A stretch of DNA of 64,000 nucleotides from Streptomyces sp. CCM_MD2014 (GCF_000772045.1 NZ_CP009754.1:5456001-5520000), one strand, 5' to 3'. Numbered from the stretch's first letter, positions 49,370 to 57,962 are shown. Numbers and translations are program-made. Notes: generated from the letters alone by a model not told the origin.

Positions 49370-52300
49370 TCAACTGGCCTGGATCGCCGCCGAGTAGGAC
49401 CACACGTCGGCCGGGAGCGGGTGATCGAGGCGCCAAGTGATCGCCATGGGCTTGCTGCCGGTGTGCTCCACGTAGCTTGCCGGGCCCAGGAGCATCCACG
49501 GCTGGGACTTGCCCGTGTCCGTATTCGCGTAACGGCGCATGAAGAGCAGGACGTGGGTGCCGCGACCGGCGTGCTGCTGGTAACGCCTGCCGGTGGCGGA
49601 GTCGGGGGAAGTCGCGTTCTGGGACTCCCAGTGGAAGAGGTTCGGGCTGATCGCGTAGTCCTTGTACCGGACGGTGGGTGAGAAGTCCTTCTCGTCTTTC
49701 TCGAGGGTGATCAGCAGCGCGTCGGTCCGGAACTCCTCCGCCCACTGCACTCCCTGGGCGAAGGATCTCGGCATCTGCCCACCGAATCGGGCGACGCCCA
49801 GGGCCGCCAGGATCTCCGACCGGTTGTACGAGCTGTGGACCTTCAGCGGCACGGTGCCGAGGGGGCCGTCGGGCAGCGGGATCGGCACGTGGTCGGCGCG
49901 GTCGATGACGTACGACAGCACCTGCCTGAGTTCGTCCCTCAGGGCTCGCTGCGGACGCAACGTCGCAAGCCCCTCCGAGTAGCTGGTGAACCCGCCCGCG
50001 TTGTCCCACAGGTTGAAGAAGAGCATGCGGGCGTAAGCCCGGCCCGTCCGGTCGAGTTCCTCGTACGGCGGGGCGTCGTCCGCCAGAAGGGTCAGATACG
50101 CCCGCGCACGCTCGGGATCGTCCACGTGCAGGAACGCGTGGACCCGCTTGAGGAGGGCTTCCTCCCCCGGCATAGCCGGTGCGGCGGCCAGGCCGGCACG
50201 GCGCAGCACCAGGGTCCAGGAGTTGTTGCTCTTGTACAGCTCCTTGATCTCACGGCGACTCTCGCGAAGGTAGTCGGCCAGGAGCGGCGTGCTGTACTCC
50301 TTGACCTCCTTCACCAGCGTCTTCACCGTGGCGGCCAACTGCGTCCTGATGTTGTCGAGGACGAGCTTCTTCGCTTTGCCCTCCAGGATGATCTGGCAGC
50401 CGGACGGCAACTGCGGAAAGCCCCGCTCGACGTGTTCGGCCAGCCGATTGCGCGACAGGTTGGTCATGGCCCGGAACTGCTCTTCGAAGCGGAACTCCGC
50501 TCGGTGCTGTCCGATGAAGTCGAGGACCGTGAGTACCGGCTTCGTGTCCGTGCGCCGCAGCCCTCGCCCCAGTTGCTGGAGGAAGACGGTGGCACTATTG
50601 GTGGGCCGCAGCAGGAGGAGCGTGTCCACGTCCGGGATGTCGAGCCCTTCGTTGAACAAGTCCACCGAGAAGATGACCTGGAGCTCACCGGCTTGGAGGT
50701 CGGACAGTGCTCGGGCGCGCACCTCTGCCGGCGAGTCGCTGTCGAGGGCGGCGGCCCGGAGGCCTGCCTTGCGGAAGTAGTCGGCCATGAAGTGCGCGTG
50801 CGCCTTGGTGACGCAGAAGCCCAGCGCACGCATGGCACCGGGGTCGGAGATCTTGTCCCGAACCTGCTTGACGACGATGCGCGCCCGGGCATCGTTACCC
50901 GTCAGGAGATTGCCGAGCTCCTGATCGGCGTACGAGCCCTTCTGCCACGTGAGGTTCGTGAAGTCGGTACCGTCGGGGATACCGAAGTAGTGGAAGGGGG
51001 ACAGGAGGTCGTTCTCCAGGGCCTCCCAAAGCCTCATCTCGGCAGCGATGCGACCGTCGAAGAACTCGTCCTGGACATTGAGCCCGTCCATTCGCTCCGG
51101 TGTGGCGGTGAGCCCCAACAACTCCTTGGGCGTGAAGTGCTCGATCACCCGCCGATACGTACCGGCCGTGGCGTGGTGGAACTCGTCGATGACGATGATG
51201 TCGAAGTGGTCCGGGGCCAGCTGCTCCAGTCTCTGTAGGTTGAGAGACTGAACGCTGGCGAACACGTGGGTCCACTCCTGCGGATCGGCCCCGCCGTACA
51301 GCAACTCGCCGAACGATGCGTCGGCCAGCACCTCGCGGTAGGTACGCAGAGACTGCTTGAGGATCTCCTTGCGATGCGCCACGAACAGCAGCTTGGGGCG
51401 CCCGTTCGCCTGCTCGCTCAGCCCTCGATAGTCGAGGGCGGCCATCACGGTCTTTCCCGTACCGGTGGCTGCGACCAGCAGGTTGCGGTGCCGTCCCCGA
51501 ATCTCGCGCTCGGCGCTCAGCCGCTCCAGCATGTCCCGCTGGTGCGGGAAGGGGCGCACCTGAAGACCGGACAGGTTGATCTGGAACCCGGACGGCGAAG
51601 CCGTTCCACCCGCCTGTGCCAGTGCCCTGTCGAGGCGCTCGTGGTCGAGACCCGGGTCGTACGTCTCGAACGCCGCGTCGTTCCAGTAGGCGTCGAAGGT
51701 GGCCTCGAACTTGTCTATCACCGCCGGTGTGGCCACCGACGACAGACGTACGTTCCACTCCAGGCCGTCGAGCAACGCAGCGCGGGAGAGATTGGAGCTG
51801 CCGACGTACGCCGTGTCGAATCCCGTCCTGCGCCGGAAGAGCCATGCCTTGGCGTGCAACCGTGTCGATCGGGTCTCGTAATTGACCTTCACGGTGGCGC
51901 CGAACTCGCGCACGAGCCGGTCGAGTGCGCGGCGGTCCGTGGCGCCCATGTAGGTCGTGGTGATGATCCGGATCGGGATGCCCCGCTCCTTCGCTGTGCG
52001 GAGCGAGTCCTCCAGCACCCGGATGCCGTACCACTTCACGAACGCGCAGAGCAGGTCGATTCGATCCGCCGTGGCCAACTCGGCCCGCAGCTCCGCGCCC
52101 AGGTTGAGGTCTTCGGGAGAGTTGGTGAGCAGAGACGTCTCGGAAAGAGGCGTGAGCGGGCGGATCGCGTACGCGCCCGGTGCCTCCTGCTCCGCCAGAG
52201 CCAACAACTGCCGGGGTCCCTCGACGATGGCGCTGACGGACTCGGCGCCGCTCTGCTCACCGACGTCGGCTGCCAGGGACTTCAGAATGCGGTTCGCGAA

Positions 52301-52540
52301 GGGAACCCGATGCTCGGGCCGGAGCTGGTGGAGGTGGCGGGCCACGATGTCGCCGACGTGGCGGGCCAGCACATGGGGTGACGATTCTGCACCGACCTCG
52401 GCCTCGACGGCCTTCCAACCGGCGGTCTCCAGCCGATCCAGGTCATCGCGCACGCGGTCCGTGACCAACTGCTCGTAGACCCCCGCGACCGGCTGCTCCG
52501 AACTCCCCGGCTGCTCCACCCCGACCCCTTTCACCAGCAT
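49370..52540 (-). CDS. PLD nuclease - SF2 helicase - DUF3427 fusion protein (putative defence)
   Basis: This 1056-residue protein has a phospholipase-D-type nuclease domain near residues 135-290, with the HxK motif LHAKAWLF (His 229, Lys 231) and YVGSSNLS. A DEAD/DEAH-like helicase core follows, with Walker A ATGTGKT (358-364), Walker B VIDEFHH (450-456), GLTATPER and motif VI QQLGRGLRR. The C-terminal third matches DUF3427. Proteins of this architecture are common in bacterial defence islands next to restriction-like nucleases, where they are thought to process foreign DNA. The remnant Vsr/DUF559 endonuclease just upstream supports that setting. A direct antiviral role is inferred. Confidence 0.9.
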   Translation of the reverse strand: MLVKGVGVEQPGSSEQPVAGVYEQLVTDRVRDDLDRLETAGWKAVEAEVGAESSPHVLARHVGDIVARHLHQLRPEHRVPFANRILKSLAADVGEQSGAESVSAIVEGPRQLLALAEQEAPGAYAIRPLTPLSETSLLTNSPEDLNLGAELRAELATADRIDLLCAFVKWYGIRVLEDSLRTAKERGIPIRIITTTYMGATDRRALDRLVREFGATVKVNYETRSTRLHAKAWLFRRRTGFDTAYVGSSNLSRAALLDGLEWNVRLSSVATPAVIDKFEATFDAYWNDAAFETYDPGLDHERLDRALAQAGGTASPSGFQINLSGLQVRPFPHQRDMLERLSAEREIRGRHRNLLVAATGTGKTVMAALDYRGLSEQANGRPKLLFVAHRKEILKQSLRTYREVLADASFGELLYGGADPQEWTHVFASVQSLNLQRLEQLAPDHFDIIVIDEFHHATAGTYRRVIEHFTPKELLGLTATPERMDGLNVQDEFFDGRIAAEMRLWEALENDLLSPFHYFGIPDGTDFTNLTWQKGSYADQELGNLLTGNDARARIVVKQVRDKISDPGAMRALGFCVTKAHAHFMADYFRKAGLRAAALDSDSPAEVRARALSDLQAGELQVIFSVDLFNEGLDIPDVDTLLLLRPTNSATVFLQQLGRGLRRTDTKPVLTVLDFIGQHRAEFRFEEQFRAMTNLSRNRLAEHVERGFPQLPSGCQIILEGKAKKLVLDNIRTQLAATVKTLVKEVKEYSTPLLADYLRESRREIKELYKSNNSWTLVLRRAGLAAAPAMPGEEALLKRVHAFLHVDDPERARAYLTLLADDAPPYEELDRTGRAYARMLFFNLWDNAGGFTSYSEGLATLRPQRALRDELRQVLSYVIDRADHVPIPLPDGPLGTVPLKVHSSYNRSEILAALGVARFGGQMPRSFAQGVQWAEEFRTDALLITLEKDEKDFSPTVRYKDYAISPNLFHWESQNATSPDSATGRRYQQHAGRGTHVLLFMRRYANTDTGKSQPWMLLGPASYVEHTGSKPMAITWRLDHPLPADVWSYSAAIQAS

Positions 52541-52610
52541 GTGGACGTGGGGGAAGTTGTAGCAGGAGCCGCTGACATCAGAGGGGTGCGATCGCGTGGA
52601 ATCAGCCGCT

Positions 52611-52795
52611 TCAGCGTGTACCAGAGCCGCCTTCGGGGGCTCTGTCGCCGCTGGTGTCCCTGACCGTTGTCAGCGTCTTTCCGACCCGATGGACCACCTC
52701 TCCCGGCGCCTCGTGCTTCCCGGAACCGAAGCACCGTCCAGCCCTGATCCCGCACACGCCTGGTCGTCTCGACCTCCCCGGCCGCAACGACGCGG
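52611..52795 (-). pseudogene. Frameshifted remnant of a Vsr/DUF559-type endonuclease C-terminus
   Basis: On the minus strand, one frame reads EVETTRRVRDQGWTVLRFRE and the next frame continues HEAPGEVVHRVGKTLTTVRD. Together they restore the conserved end of very-short-patch-repair or DUF559-type endonucleases (RxxGWxVLRFWEHE). A single extra base near 52714-52721 explains the frame change. The upstream two thirds of the gene are absent, replaced by the arr promoter and gene. It lies directly upstream of the helicase gene, as an intact endonuclease would in a defence operon. Confidence 0.55.
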
Positions 52796-52810
52796 ACCCG
52801 GGTCGGATTG

Positions 52811-52816
52811 GTAACC
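52811..52816 (+). promoter_or_regulatory. -10-like hexamer TAACCT, possible leaderless promoter for arr
   Basis: TAACCT lies 7 nt upstream of the arr ATG at 52824, with no Shine-Dalgarno in between. The spacing would place the transcript start on the start codon. Based only on the TANNNT match and position. Confidence 0.3.
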
Positions 52817-52823
52817 TGCCCCG

Positions 52824-53234
52824 ATGGACGAGGTGTTGGACGAGGGGCCGTTCTTCCACGGGACGAAGGCCGACTTGCGGGTCGGTGATCACCTCACCGC
52901 CGGTTTCCGTTCGAACTACCGGCCCGAGATCGTGATGAACCACATCTATTTCACCGCGTTGCGCGACGGTGCCGGCCTCGCCGCCGAACTCGCCGCCGGG
53001 GACGGTGAGCCGCGCGTGTACGTCGTCGAGCCGACCGGTGAGTTCGAGAACGACCCGAACGTCACCGACAAGAAGTTCCCGGGAAACCCGACCCGTTCCT
53101 ACCGCAGCAAGGAACCGCTCCGGGTCGTCGCCGAGGTCACCGACTGGACGCGGCAGAGCCCCGAAGCCCTCCGGATGGTGCGTGACCGGCTGGCCGCGAT
53201 GCGGCGGGAAGGGCGCTCGGAGATCATCAACTGA
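52824..53234 (+). CDS. arr: NAD(+)-rifampin ADP-ribosyltransferase (Arr)
   Basis: This 136-residue Arr-family enzyme inactivates rifamycins by ADP-ribosylating the 23-hydroxyl group. The whole family pattern is present: GPFFHGTKADLRVGDHLTAG, FRSNYRPEIVMNHIYFTALR, DGEPRVYVVEPTGEFENDPN and VTDKKFPGNPTRSYRSKEPL. Length equals that of known Arr enzymes (about 140). It is a stand-alone gene, divergent from the defence helicase and convergent with the Tet(X)-like gene. Resistance to rifampicin is expected if expressed. Confidence 0.95.
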   Translation: MDEVLDEGPFFHGTKADLRVGDHLTAGFRSNYRPEIVMNHIYFTALRDGAGLAAELAAGDGEPRVYVVEPTGEFENDPNVTDKKFPGNPTRSYRSKEPLRVVAEVTDWTRQSPEALRMVRDRLAAMRREGRSEIIN

Positions 53235-53244
53235 CGCCTCTGGG

Positions 53245-53262
53245 CCCTGGCGTACGCCAGGG
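53245..53262. terminator. Palindromic hairpin after arr
   Basis: CCCTGGCGTACGCCAGGG is a perfect 18-nt palindrome, 10 bp downstream of the arr stop. It can fold into an 8-bp stem with a 2-nt centre, or a 7-bp stem with a 4-nt loop. Position between convergent genes fits a terminator. Confidence 0.5.
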
Positions 53263-53317
53263 ACCGGGCGGAGGGCTTCGACGGCGCGGACGCCTCCGTC
53301 GACGCCGTGGGAGACGG

Positions 53318-54457
53318 TTACGAAGCCGCCGGGCCGGTGGTGAAGAACGCCGTCGTCTTCTCCAGGCCCCGCGGGCTGAACATCGTGTCCAGGCTCCGGG
53401 CGGAGTCGGCGGCAGAAGCTTCGCTGCGCGGGAAGAGGGCTTCCTCGTAGGCGGTCAGGGCGGCCTCGGTGTCACCGGGGTGGGCGGCGATGGCCAGGGC
53501 GAGTTCGGCGCCGTCGAACATGGCGAGGTTCGCGCCCTCGCCGGCGAAGGGCGACATCAGGTGGGCGGCGTCGCCGAGCAGGGTCACGCCCGGCACACGG
53601 TCCCAGCGGTGGCCCACCGGCAGGGCGTGGATGCGGCGCGGGGTCATGGTGTCCGCGTCGGCGATCAGGCCGCGCAGGGTCTCGTCCCAGCCCCCGAAGC
53701 GGGCGAGGACGGCCTGCTTGGCCGTCGGCAGGTCGGAGAAGTCGACCGTGTCCAGCCAGCCCTCGTCCGCCCTGAGGGCGGCGTAGACGTGGAGGCTGCC
53801 GTCGGTCTCCTGGTGGGCGAGGATGCCGCGCTCGTCGCCGAGGCAGATGAAGAAGCCTCCGCCGACGACGGCCGCGCTGCGCGGATGGCGGGCCTCGGCC
53901 TCCAGCAGGTCGGTCTCCACGAAGGAGATCCCGGTGTAGGCGGGCTTTGCGCCGGAGAGCAGGGGCCGCACGCGCGACCAGGCGCCGTCGGCGCCGATCA
54001 GCAGGTCGGTGGTGATGGCGGAGCCGTCGGCGAAGGTCACCTCGTGGCGTTGGCCGTCCAGGGCGCGGACGCCGGTGACCTTCCTCCCCCAGTGGACCGT
54101 GCCGTCGGGGAGCGAGTCGAGGAGCAGGTCGCGCAGGTCGCCGCGGTCGACCTCGGGCCGGCCGCCGGTGCCGTCGTCCTCCTGTGAGACGTGAACGGTG
54201 CCGTCGCGCCCGAGCAGGCGCAAGGCCTGGCCGCCCGCGTGGACGATCTCGAGGAAGCCGTCGTGGAGGTCGGCGGCGTGCAGCGCCTTCTGGCCGTTCT
54301 CCTCGTGGATGTCGAGCATGCCGCCCTGGGTACGGGCCTCCCGGGACGGCTCCAGCTCGAAGACGGCCGCCTCGATGCCGTGGACCTGGAGGACACGGGC
54401 GGCGGTGAGGCCGCCGAGACCTCCGCCGACGATCGCGATGGGGTGGTGTGTGCTCAT
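53318..54457 (-). CDS. FAD-dependent monooxygenase, Tet(X)-like
   Basis: This 379-residue group A flavin monooxygenase is close to the Tet(X) branch. It has IAIVGGGLGGLTAARVLQVH, then EARTQGGMLDIHEENGQKAL (a Tet(X)-type segment), DLLIGADGAWSRVRPLLSGA and GDAAHLMSPFAGEGANLAMF. Tet(X) enzymes hydroxylate tetracyclines; Streptomyces relatives may act on other antibiotics or endogenous aromatics. It is preceded by the operator AACGAACGTGTTCGT, shared with the TetR gene 177 bp upstream, so it is probably repressed by that TetR and induced by its ligand. Confidence 0.9.
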   Translation of the reverse strand: MSTHHPIAIVGGGLGGLTAARVLQVHGIEAAVFELEPSREARTQGGMLDIHEENGQKALHAADLHDGFLEIVHAGGQALRLLGRDGTVHVSQEDDGTGGRPEVDRGDLRDLLLDSLPDGTVHWGRKVTGVRALDGQRHEVTFADGSAITTDLLIGADGAWSRVRPLLSGAKPAYTGISFVETDLLEAEARHPRSAAVVGGGFFICLGDERGILAHQETDGSLHVYAALRADEGWLDTVDFSDLPTAKQAVLARFGGWDETLRGLIADADTMTPRRIHALPVGHRWDRVPGVTLLGDAAHLMSPFAGEGANLAMFDGAELALAIAAHPGDTEAALTAYEEALFPRSEASAADSARSLDTMFSPRGLEKTTAFFTTGPAAS

Positions 54458-54513
54458 GGGGGCCTCCTAGGTGCTGGGGGCCGTCCTGAACCTCGAACGG
54501 CCTGCCCCTCCAC

Positions 54514-54534
54514 CGTAACGAACGTGTTCGTGAC
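54514..54534 (-). promoter_or_regulatory. TetR operator upstream of Tet(X)-like gene
   Basis: CGTAACGAACGTGTTCGTGACG is an imperfect palindrome centred on AACGAACGTGTTCGT. A nearly identical site, with AACGAACGCGTTCGTT, lies upstream of the TetR gene. Duplicated symmetric sites at both promoters strongly suggest joint control by that regulator. The protein-DNA contact is inferred. Confidence 0.75.
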
Positions 54535-54634
54535 GAACAAGTTCGCCCATGGGAGTGCCGGGCCCCTCCCGCGCTGCCCTCGCGTGGATCAGCAGTCGGA
54601 GCGGGAGTCCGCAAGGGGTCAGCCGGTCAGTCGG

Positions 54635-55342
54635 TCAGCCGGTGGTGTCCGGAACGGGGGTGTGGAGGATGCCGTTGATCACGAGGTCGAAGCCCCAGCG
54701 CAGCCGGGCGTCCTGGGTGCCGGACAGCAGCGCCGGCAGGTGCGCCTTGATCGTCGGGTGCTCGGCCTCGTGCACGTCGTGCGCGGCGCGGGTGAGTGCG
54801 TCCCAGTCGTCCTGGCTCATCGGGTCGCGTTCCTGGGTGCCGTGCTCCGCCGCGGTGGCGGTCGCGTACTGCAGGAGGTTGTCCACGCCCCAGGCGACCT
54901 GCTCCCGCGGGGCGCCGCTGCGGGAGAGCAGCAGCAGGAGGCGTTCGACCAGGTCGAGGTAGTTCGCGCCGCTGGGGCGTGCGACCAGGGCGGAGCGGGC
55001 CAGCTGCGGGTGCGCGAAGAGCAGCCGGGTGTAGGAGGTCAGGACCGCGACGAGGTCCTCGCGCCAGCCGGTCCCGGACCGGTCGGCGGGCAGCTCCACC
55101 TCGCCGAGGAGCGCGTCCAGGACGGCGGCGTGCAGCTCGGCGGTGTTGGCCACGTAGACGTAGAGCGAGGCCGGGCCGGTGTCCAGCTCCTGGGCCAGGC
55201 GCCGCATGGTGACCTTCTCCAGCCCCTCGGACCGCATGACCCGCACCGCCGCCTCGACGATCCCCCGCCGGGTGAGGGCCGGCTTGGCGGGTCGTTCGCG
55301 TCGGCTGATCGGTGCTCGCTTCGCAGTCGTACGCTCAGTCAT
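54635..55342 (-). CDS. TetR-family transcriptional regulator
   Basis: This 235-residue TetR-family repressor has a DNA-binding helix-turn-helix at about residues 25-70: TRRGIVEAAVRVMRSEGLEK, VTMRRLAQELDTGPASLYVY and VANTAELHAAVLDALLG. The C-terminal ligand and dimer domain is of the TetR_C type found in tetracycline-type regulators. It likely represses itself and the downstream Tet(X)-like gene through the paired AACGAAC palindromes. The ATG at 55342 is followed by a basic N-terminal arm (TAKRAPISRRERPAKPA). Confidence 0.93.
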   Translation of the reverse strand: MTERTTAKRAPISRRERPAKPALTRRGIVEAAVRVMRSEGLEKVTMRRLAQELDTGPASLYVYVANTAELHAAVLDALLGEVELPADRSGTGWREDLVAVLTSYTRLLFAHPQLARSALVARPSGANYLDLVERLLLLLSRSGAPREQVAWGVDNLLQYATATAAEHGTQERDPMSQDDWDALTRAAHDVHEAEHPTIKAHLPALLSGTQDARLRWGFDLVINGILHTPVPDTTG

Positions 55343-55351
55343 ACGCCGATC

Positions 55352-55371
55352 GTAACGAACGCGTTCGTTGC
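55352..55371 (-). promoter_or_regulatory. TetR operator upstream of tetR gene
   Basis: AACGAACGCGTTCGTT (55354-55369) is a perfect 16-bp palindrome, 12 bp before the TetR start codon. It matches the site before the Tet(X)-like gene at all but three positions. Autoregulation is the straightforward reading. Confidence 0.75.
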
Positions 55372-55578
55372 GCGAAGTGCCTCCACCTCGGGGTGCGCGC
55401 CCACCGCGAGTCCCGCACCGCCCGTCGGTGACCCGGCGGTCAGGCCTTCGGGCCGCTCGCCGGGAACCCCGTCAACCCGTCCGGCACCGCGGCCGACGAG
55501 GCCCCGCCCGCCGGCGGCGAGGCTCTCGCACCCGCAGACCCCGGCGACGCCGGAACTCATCGGCCCCGCGCCGCTTTC

Positions 55579-56601
55579 CTACCTCCCGTGGCACTCCCCG
55601 TACGCCCGCCCCGACCCGCACCAGCACGCCGCCCCGCGCTGCGGCGGCCACGCCACCGCGAGCCCCCGGGCCGCCAGTGTCGTCGCGTACTGGGGGAGCA
55701 GGACCGGGTCGGCCGGGGACGCGCCCTCCGACGCCGCGAAGGCCTCGTAGGAGGGGACCGTGCCCGGGACCACGCCCAGGTTCGGGGTGCCCGAGGAGGC
55801 CAGTTCGCGCAGGGCCGCCTCTATCGACGCCAGGTGCTCCTCGTAGGAGGGGTACTCGGCGGCGAGGGGCGGGTAGGCCTCGATCAGTTCCGCCAGCTCG
55901 CCGGCCGGCCAGTGGAGCATGGCCACCGGGAAGGGACGGGACAGGGCCTCGCGGTAGGCGCCCAGCTCGGCGCGCAGGCGGAGGATCTCCGCCTCCAGGT
56001 CCGCCGGGTTGTCCGAGCCCAGGGACCAGACCCGCTTGGGGTCGTGCAGCTCGTCCAGCGAGATCGGCATCGAGTGCAGGGTGTCGGCCAGGGTGTCCCA
56101 CTCGTCGTGGGCCAGGCCCAGCATGCGGCGGACGCGGTGACGGCCGTAGAGGAGGGGGTGGGTCGAGTACGGGGGTTCCGGTACGTCGGTGAGGAGCAGG
56201 CGGGCGCCCTCCGTGAACGTCTCGTGCGCCGCCTCCAGCTCGTCGTGGGACTCCAGGGCCTCGGCCACGATCACCCAGGGGGCCGGGTCGCGCGGCGCCG
56301 CCGCACGTACGCCGTCGATGATCGCCCTGGCCTCGGCCTCGTGGTCGTACTCCCAGAGGTTCGACGCCTTCAGGGCGCGGACCAGGGACGGGTTGTCCAG
56401 GGGAGCGGGGGCCGTTTCGGAGGGCGACAGCAGGCGGTCGTAGAGCTTGGTCGCGGCCGGGCGGTCGCCGGACAGTTCCAGGTGGGCCGCGGCGCGCAGC
56501 AGCAGGGCCTCGGCGTCCTCGGGGTAGAGGCCGGCGGTCCGTTCCAGGCGGGCCGCCTCGGCGGCGTGGTCGACGTTTTCGGCGGGCGTGTCGGGGCGCA
56601 T
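55579..56601 (-). CDS. TPR-like protein with C-terminal SEC-C motif
   Basis: This 340-residue protein has an N-terminal alpha-helical repeat region: EAARLERTAGLYPEDAEALL and LRAAAHLELSGDRPAATKLY resemble TPR motifs. Its middle is globular and acidic. The extreme C-terminus is a SEC-C zinc motif, CWCGSGRAYGECHG. SEC-C motifs bind zinc and contact ribosomes, SecB or SecA. This architecture is seen in actinobacterial proteins without a known role; a helper in protein targeting or quality control is plausible. The gene is monocistronic, divergent from the small membrane protein gene at 56761. Confidence 0.87.
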   Translation of the reverse strand: MRPDTPAENVDHAAEAARLERTAGLYPEDAEALLLRAAAHLELSGDRPAATKLYDRLLSPSETAPAPLDNPSLVRALKASNLWEYDHEAEARAIIDGVRAAAPRDPAPWVIVAEALESHDELEAAHETFTEGARLLLTDVPEPPYSTHPLLYGRHRVRRMLGLAHDEWDTLADTLHSMPISLDELHDPKRVWSLGSDNPADLEAEILRLRAELGAYREALSRPFPVAMLHWPAGELAELIEAYPPLAAEYPSYEEHLASIEAALRELASSGTPNLGVVPGTVPSYEAFAASEGASPADPVLLPQYATTLAARGLAVAWPPQRGAACWCGSGRAYGECHGR

Positions 56602-56760
56602 GGAGGACACGGTACTGCCGTGGGGTGACGAGGGTGAGGGGCCCGGGGGCGGGGACCCCGGATGTGCGGTCGGGCTCCGGGGGCGATACCGGCTCGCGTA
56701 CGGCTCCTGTATAACTTGGGCAAACGCGTGTACGCGAGCAGGTGGAGTGAGGGGCGGCGG

Positions 56761-57081
56761 ATGAGTCGGGGACGGGCCGTGGTTCGGGTGTCCCGTGCGC
56801 TGTTCGTACTGCTCCTCGTGATCCTGCCCGTCGCGCTGGTCGACGTCGGCGGCCTCTCCGCCACCGTCGCGCTCGCCGCGACCACCGCGGTCGCCTCCGC
56901 GCTCGCCGCGTGTGCCGTCGTCGCCGCCCGCTGTGCGCCCGCCGTGCCGCCCACCCGGGTGCGCACGGCCATCAGGGACCGTGACCTGCGTACGGCCTTC
57001 CTGCCCCAGCGCGATCCCGACGCCCCCGGCCGCCGCAGGCCCCGGGCGCCCGGACACGCCCTGCCGGCGACCACCGCGTAG
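56761..57081 (+). CDS. Small membrane protein (DUF6412-like) preceding YidC-type insertase
   Basis: This 106-residue protein has two adjacent hydrophobic segments: ALFVLLLVILPVALVDVGGL (about 13-32) and TVALAATTAVASALAACAVV, followed by a basic, Pro-rich cytoplasmic tail. It is located 99 bp upstream of a YidC-family gene, an arrangement often seen in Streptomyces, suggesting joint expression. The TATAAC-like -10 at about 56710 may serve both. Function is unknown. Confidence 0.7.
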   Translation: MSRGRAVVRVSRALFVLLLVILPVALVDVGGLSATVALAATTAVASALAACAVVAARCAPAVPPTRVRTAIRDRDLRTAFLPQRDPDAPGRRRPRAPGHALPATTA

Positions 57082-57180
57082 GGCGGGGCTTCTCCCGTAC
57101 TCCTGGCCCCGCGCCGGTCGTGTCGTCATGCCGCCCCACCTTCATCCGGCACGACGAGACCCCCGGAGGGCTCACCACCC

Positions 57181-57894
57181 ATGTCCGTTTTCGCCAGCCT
57201 GGTCGAGCACCTCGCCGACCTGCTCCAGCCCCTGTTCGGCGCCTCGGCCGCGGCCGCCGCCATCGTCCTGTTCACCGCCCTCGTACGGCTCCTCGTCCAC
57301 CCGCTCTCGCGGGCCGCCGCGCGCGGGCAGAAGGCGCGCACCGAACTCCAGCCGCGGATCGCCGAACTGCGCCGCAAGCACGCCAAGAACCCCGAGAAGC
57401 TCCAGCGGGCGGTCCTCGACCTGCACGCCGAGGAAAAGGTGTCCCCGCTGTCGGGATGCCTGCCCAGCCTGTTCCAGCTGCCCGCGTTCTTCCTGCTCTA
57501 CCACGTCTTCTCCAGCTCGGAGATCGGCGGCCGGACCAACGGACTCCTCTCCCACCAGCTCCTGGCGGCCCCGCTCGGCGGGCGCTGGGCCGACGCGCTC
57601 GGCGACGGCGGGCCGCTCGGGGGTGCGGGGCTCGTGTACGTCGCGCTGTTCGCGGTCGTCGCCGGGGTCGCCACCTTCAGCTACCGGCTCACGAAGCGGA
57701 CGATGGCCGCGCGGCCGGTGCTGCCCACCGGTGACGCGGACGCGGTGCCGGGTGTCGGCGCGATCACCAAGGTCATGCCGTTCATGTCCTTCTTCACGCT
57801 CGTCACCGTGGCCGTGGTGCCGCTGGCCGCCGCGCTGTACGTCGTCACCAGCACGACGTGGAGCGCCGTCGAACGGGCGGTGCTCTACCGCTGA
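57181..57894 (+). CDS. yidC: YidC/Oxa1-family membrane protein insertase
   Basis: This 237-residue YidC/Oxa1 protein inserts membrane proteins into the bilayer. It has an N-terminal helix, the cytoplasmic hairpin RTELQPRIAELRRKHAKNPE, the conserved GCLPSLFQLPAFFLLYHVFS segment and two C-terminal helices (YVALFAVVAGVATFS, FFTLVTVAVVPLAAALYVV). There is an Arg in helix 1 (FTALVRLLVHPLSR) that forms the polar groove of YidC. It is a second, shorter paralogue; the housekeeping copy lies with rpmH, which is not in this window. It has a GGAGG upstream (cccccggagggctcaccacccATG). Confidence 0.93.
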   Translation: MSVFASLVEHLADLLQPLFGASAAAAAIVLFTALVRLLVHPLSRAAARGQKARTELQPRIAELRRKHAKNPEKLQRAVLDLHAEEKVSPLSGCLPSLFQLPAFFLLYHVFSSSEIGGRTNGLLSHQLLAAPLGGRWADALGDGGPLGGAGLVYVALFAVVAGVATFSYRLTKRTMAARPVLPTGDADAVPGVGAITKVMPFMSFFTLVTVAVVPLAAALYVVTSTTWSAVERAVLYR

Positions 57895-57962
57895 GCGCCG
57901 GCCGGCCCGGCCGGGTCTGCGGGGATGAACACCCAGGTCAGGCGGAATACCGGAGGCAGGGG

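Noticed and set aside
54517..54533. Possible LexA (SOS) box at CGAACGTGTTCG
   Set aside because: The half-sites GAAC and GTTC are separated by 2 bp, not the 4 bp of the actinobacterial SOS box, and a matching site lies before tetR, so TetR control fits better.
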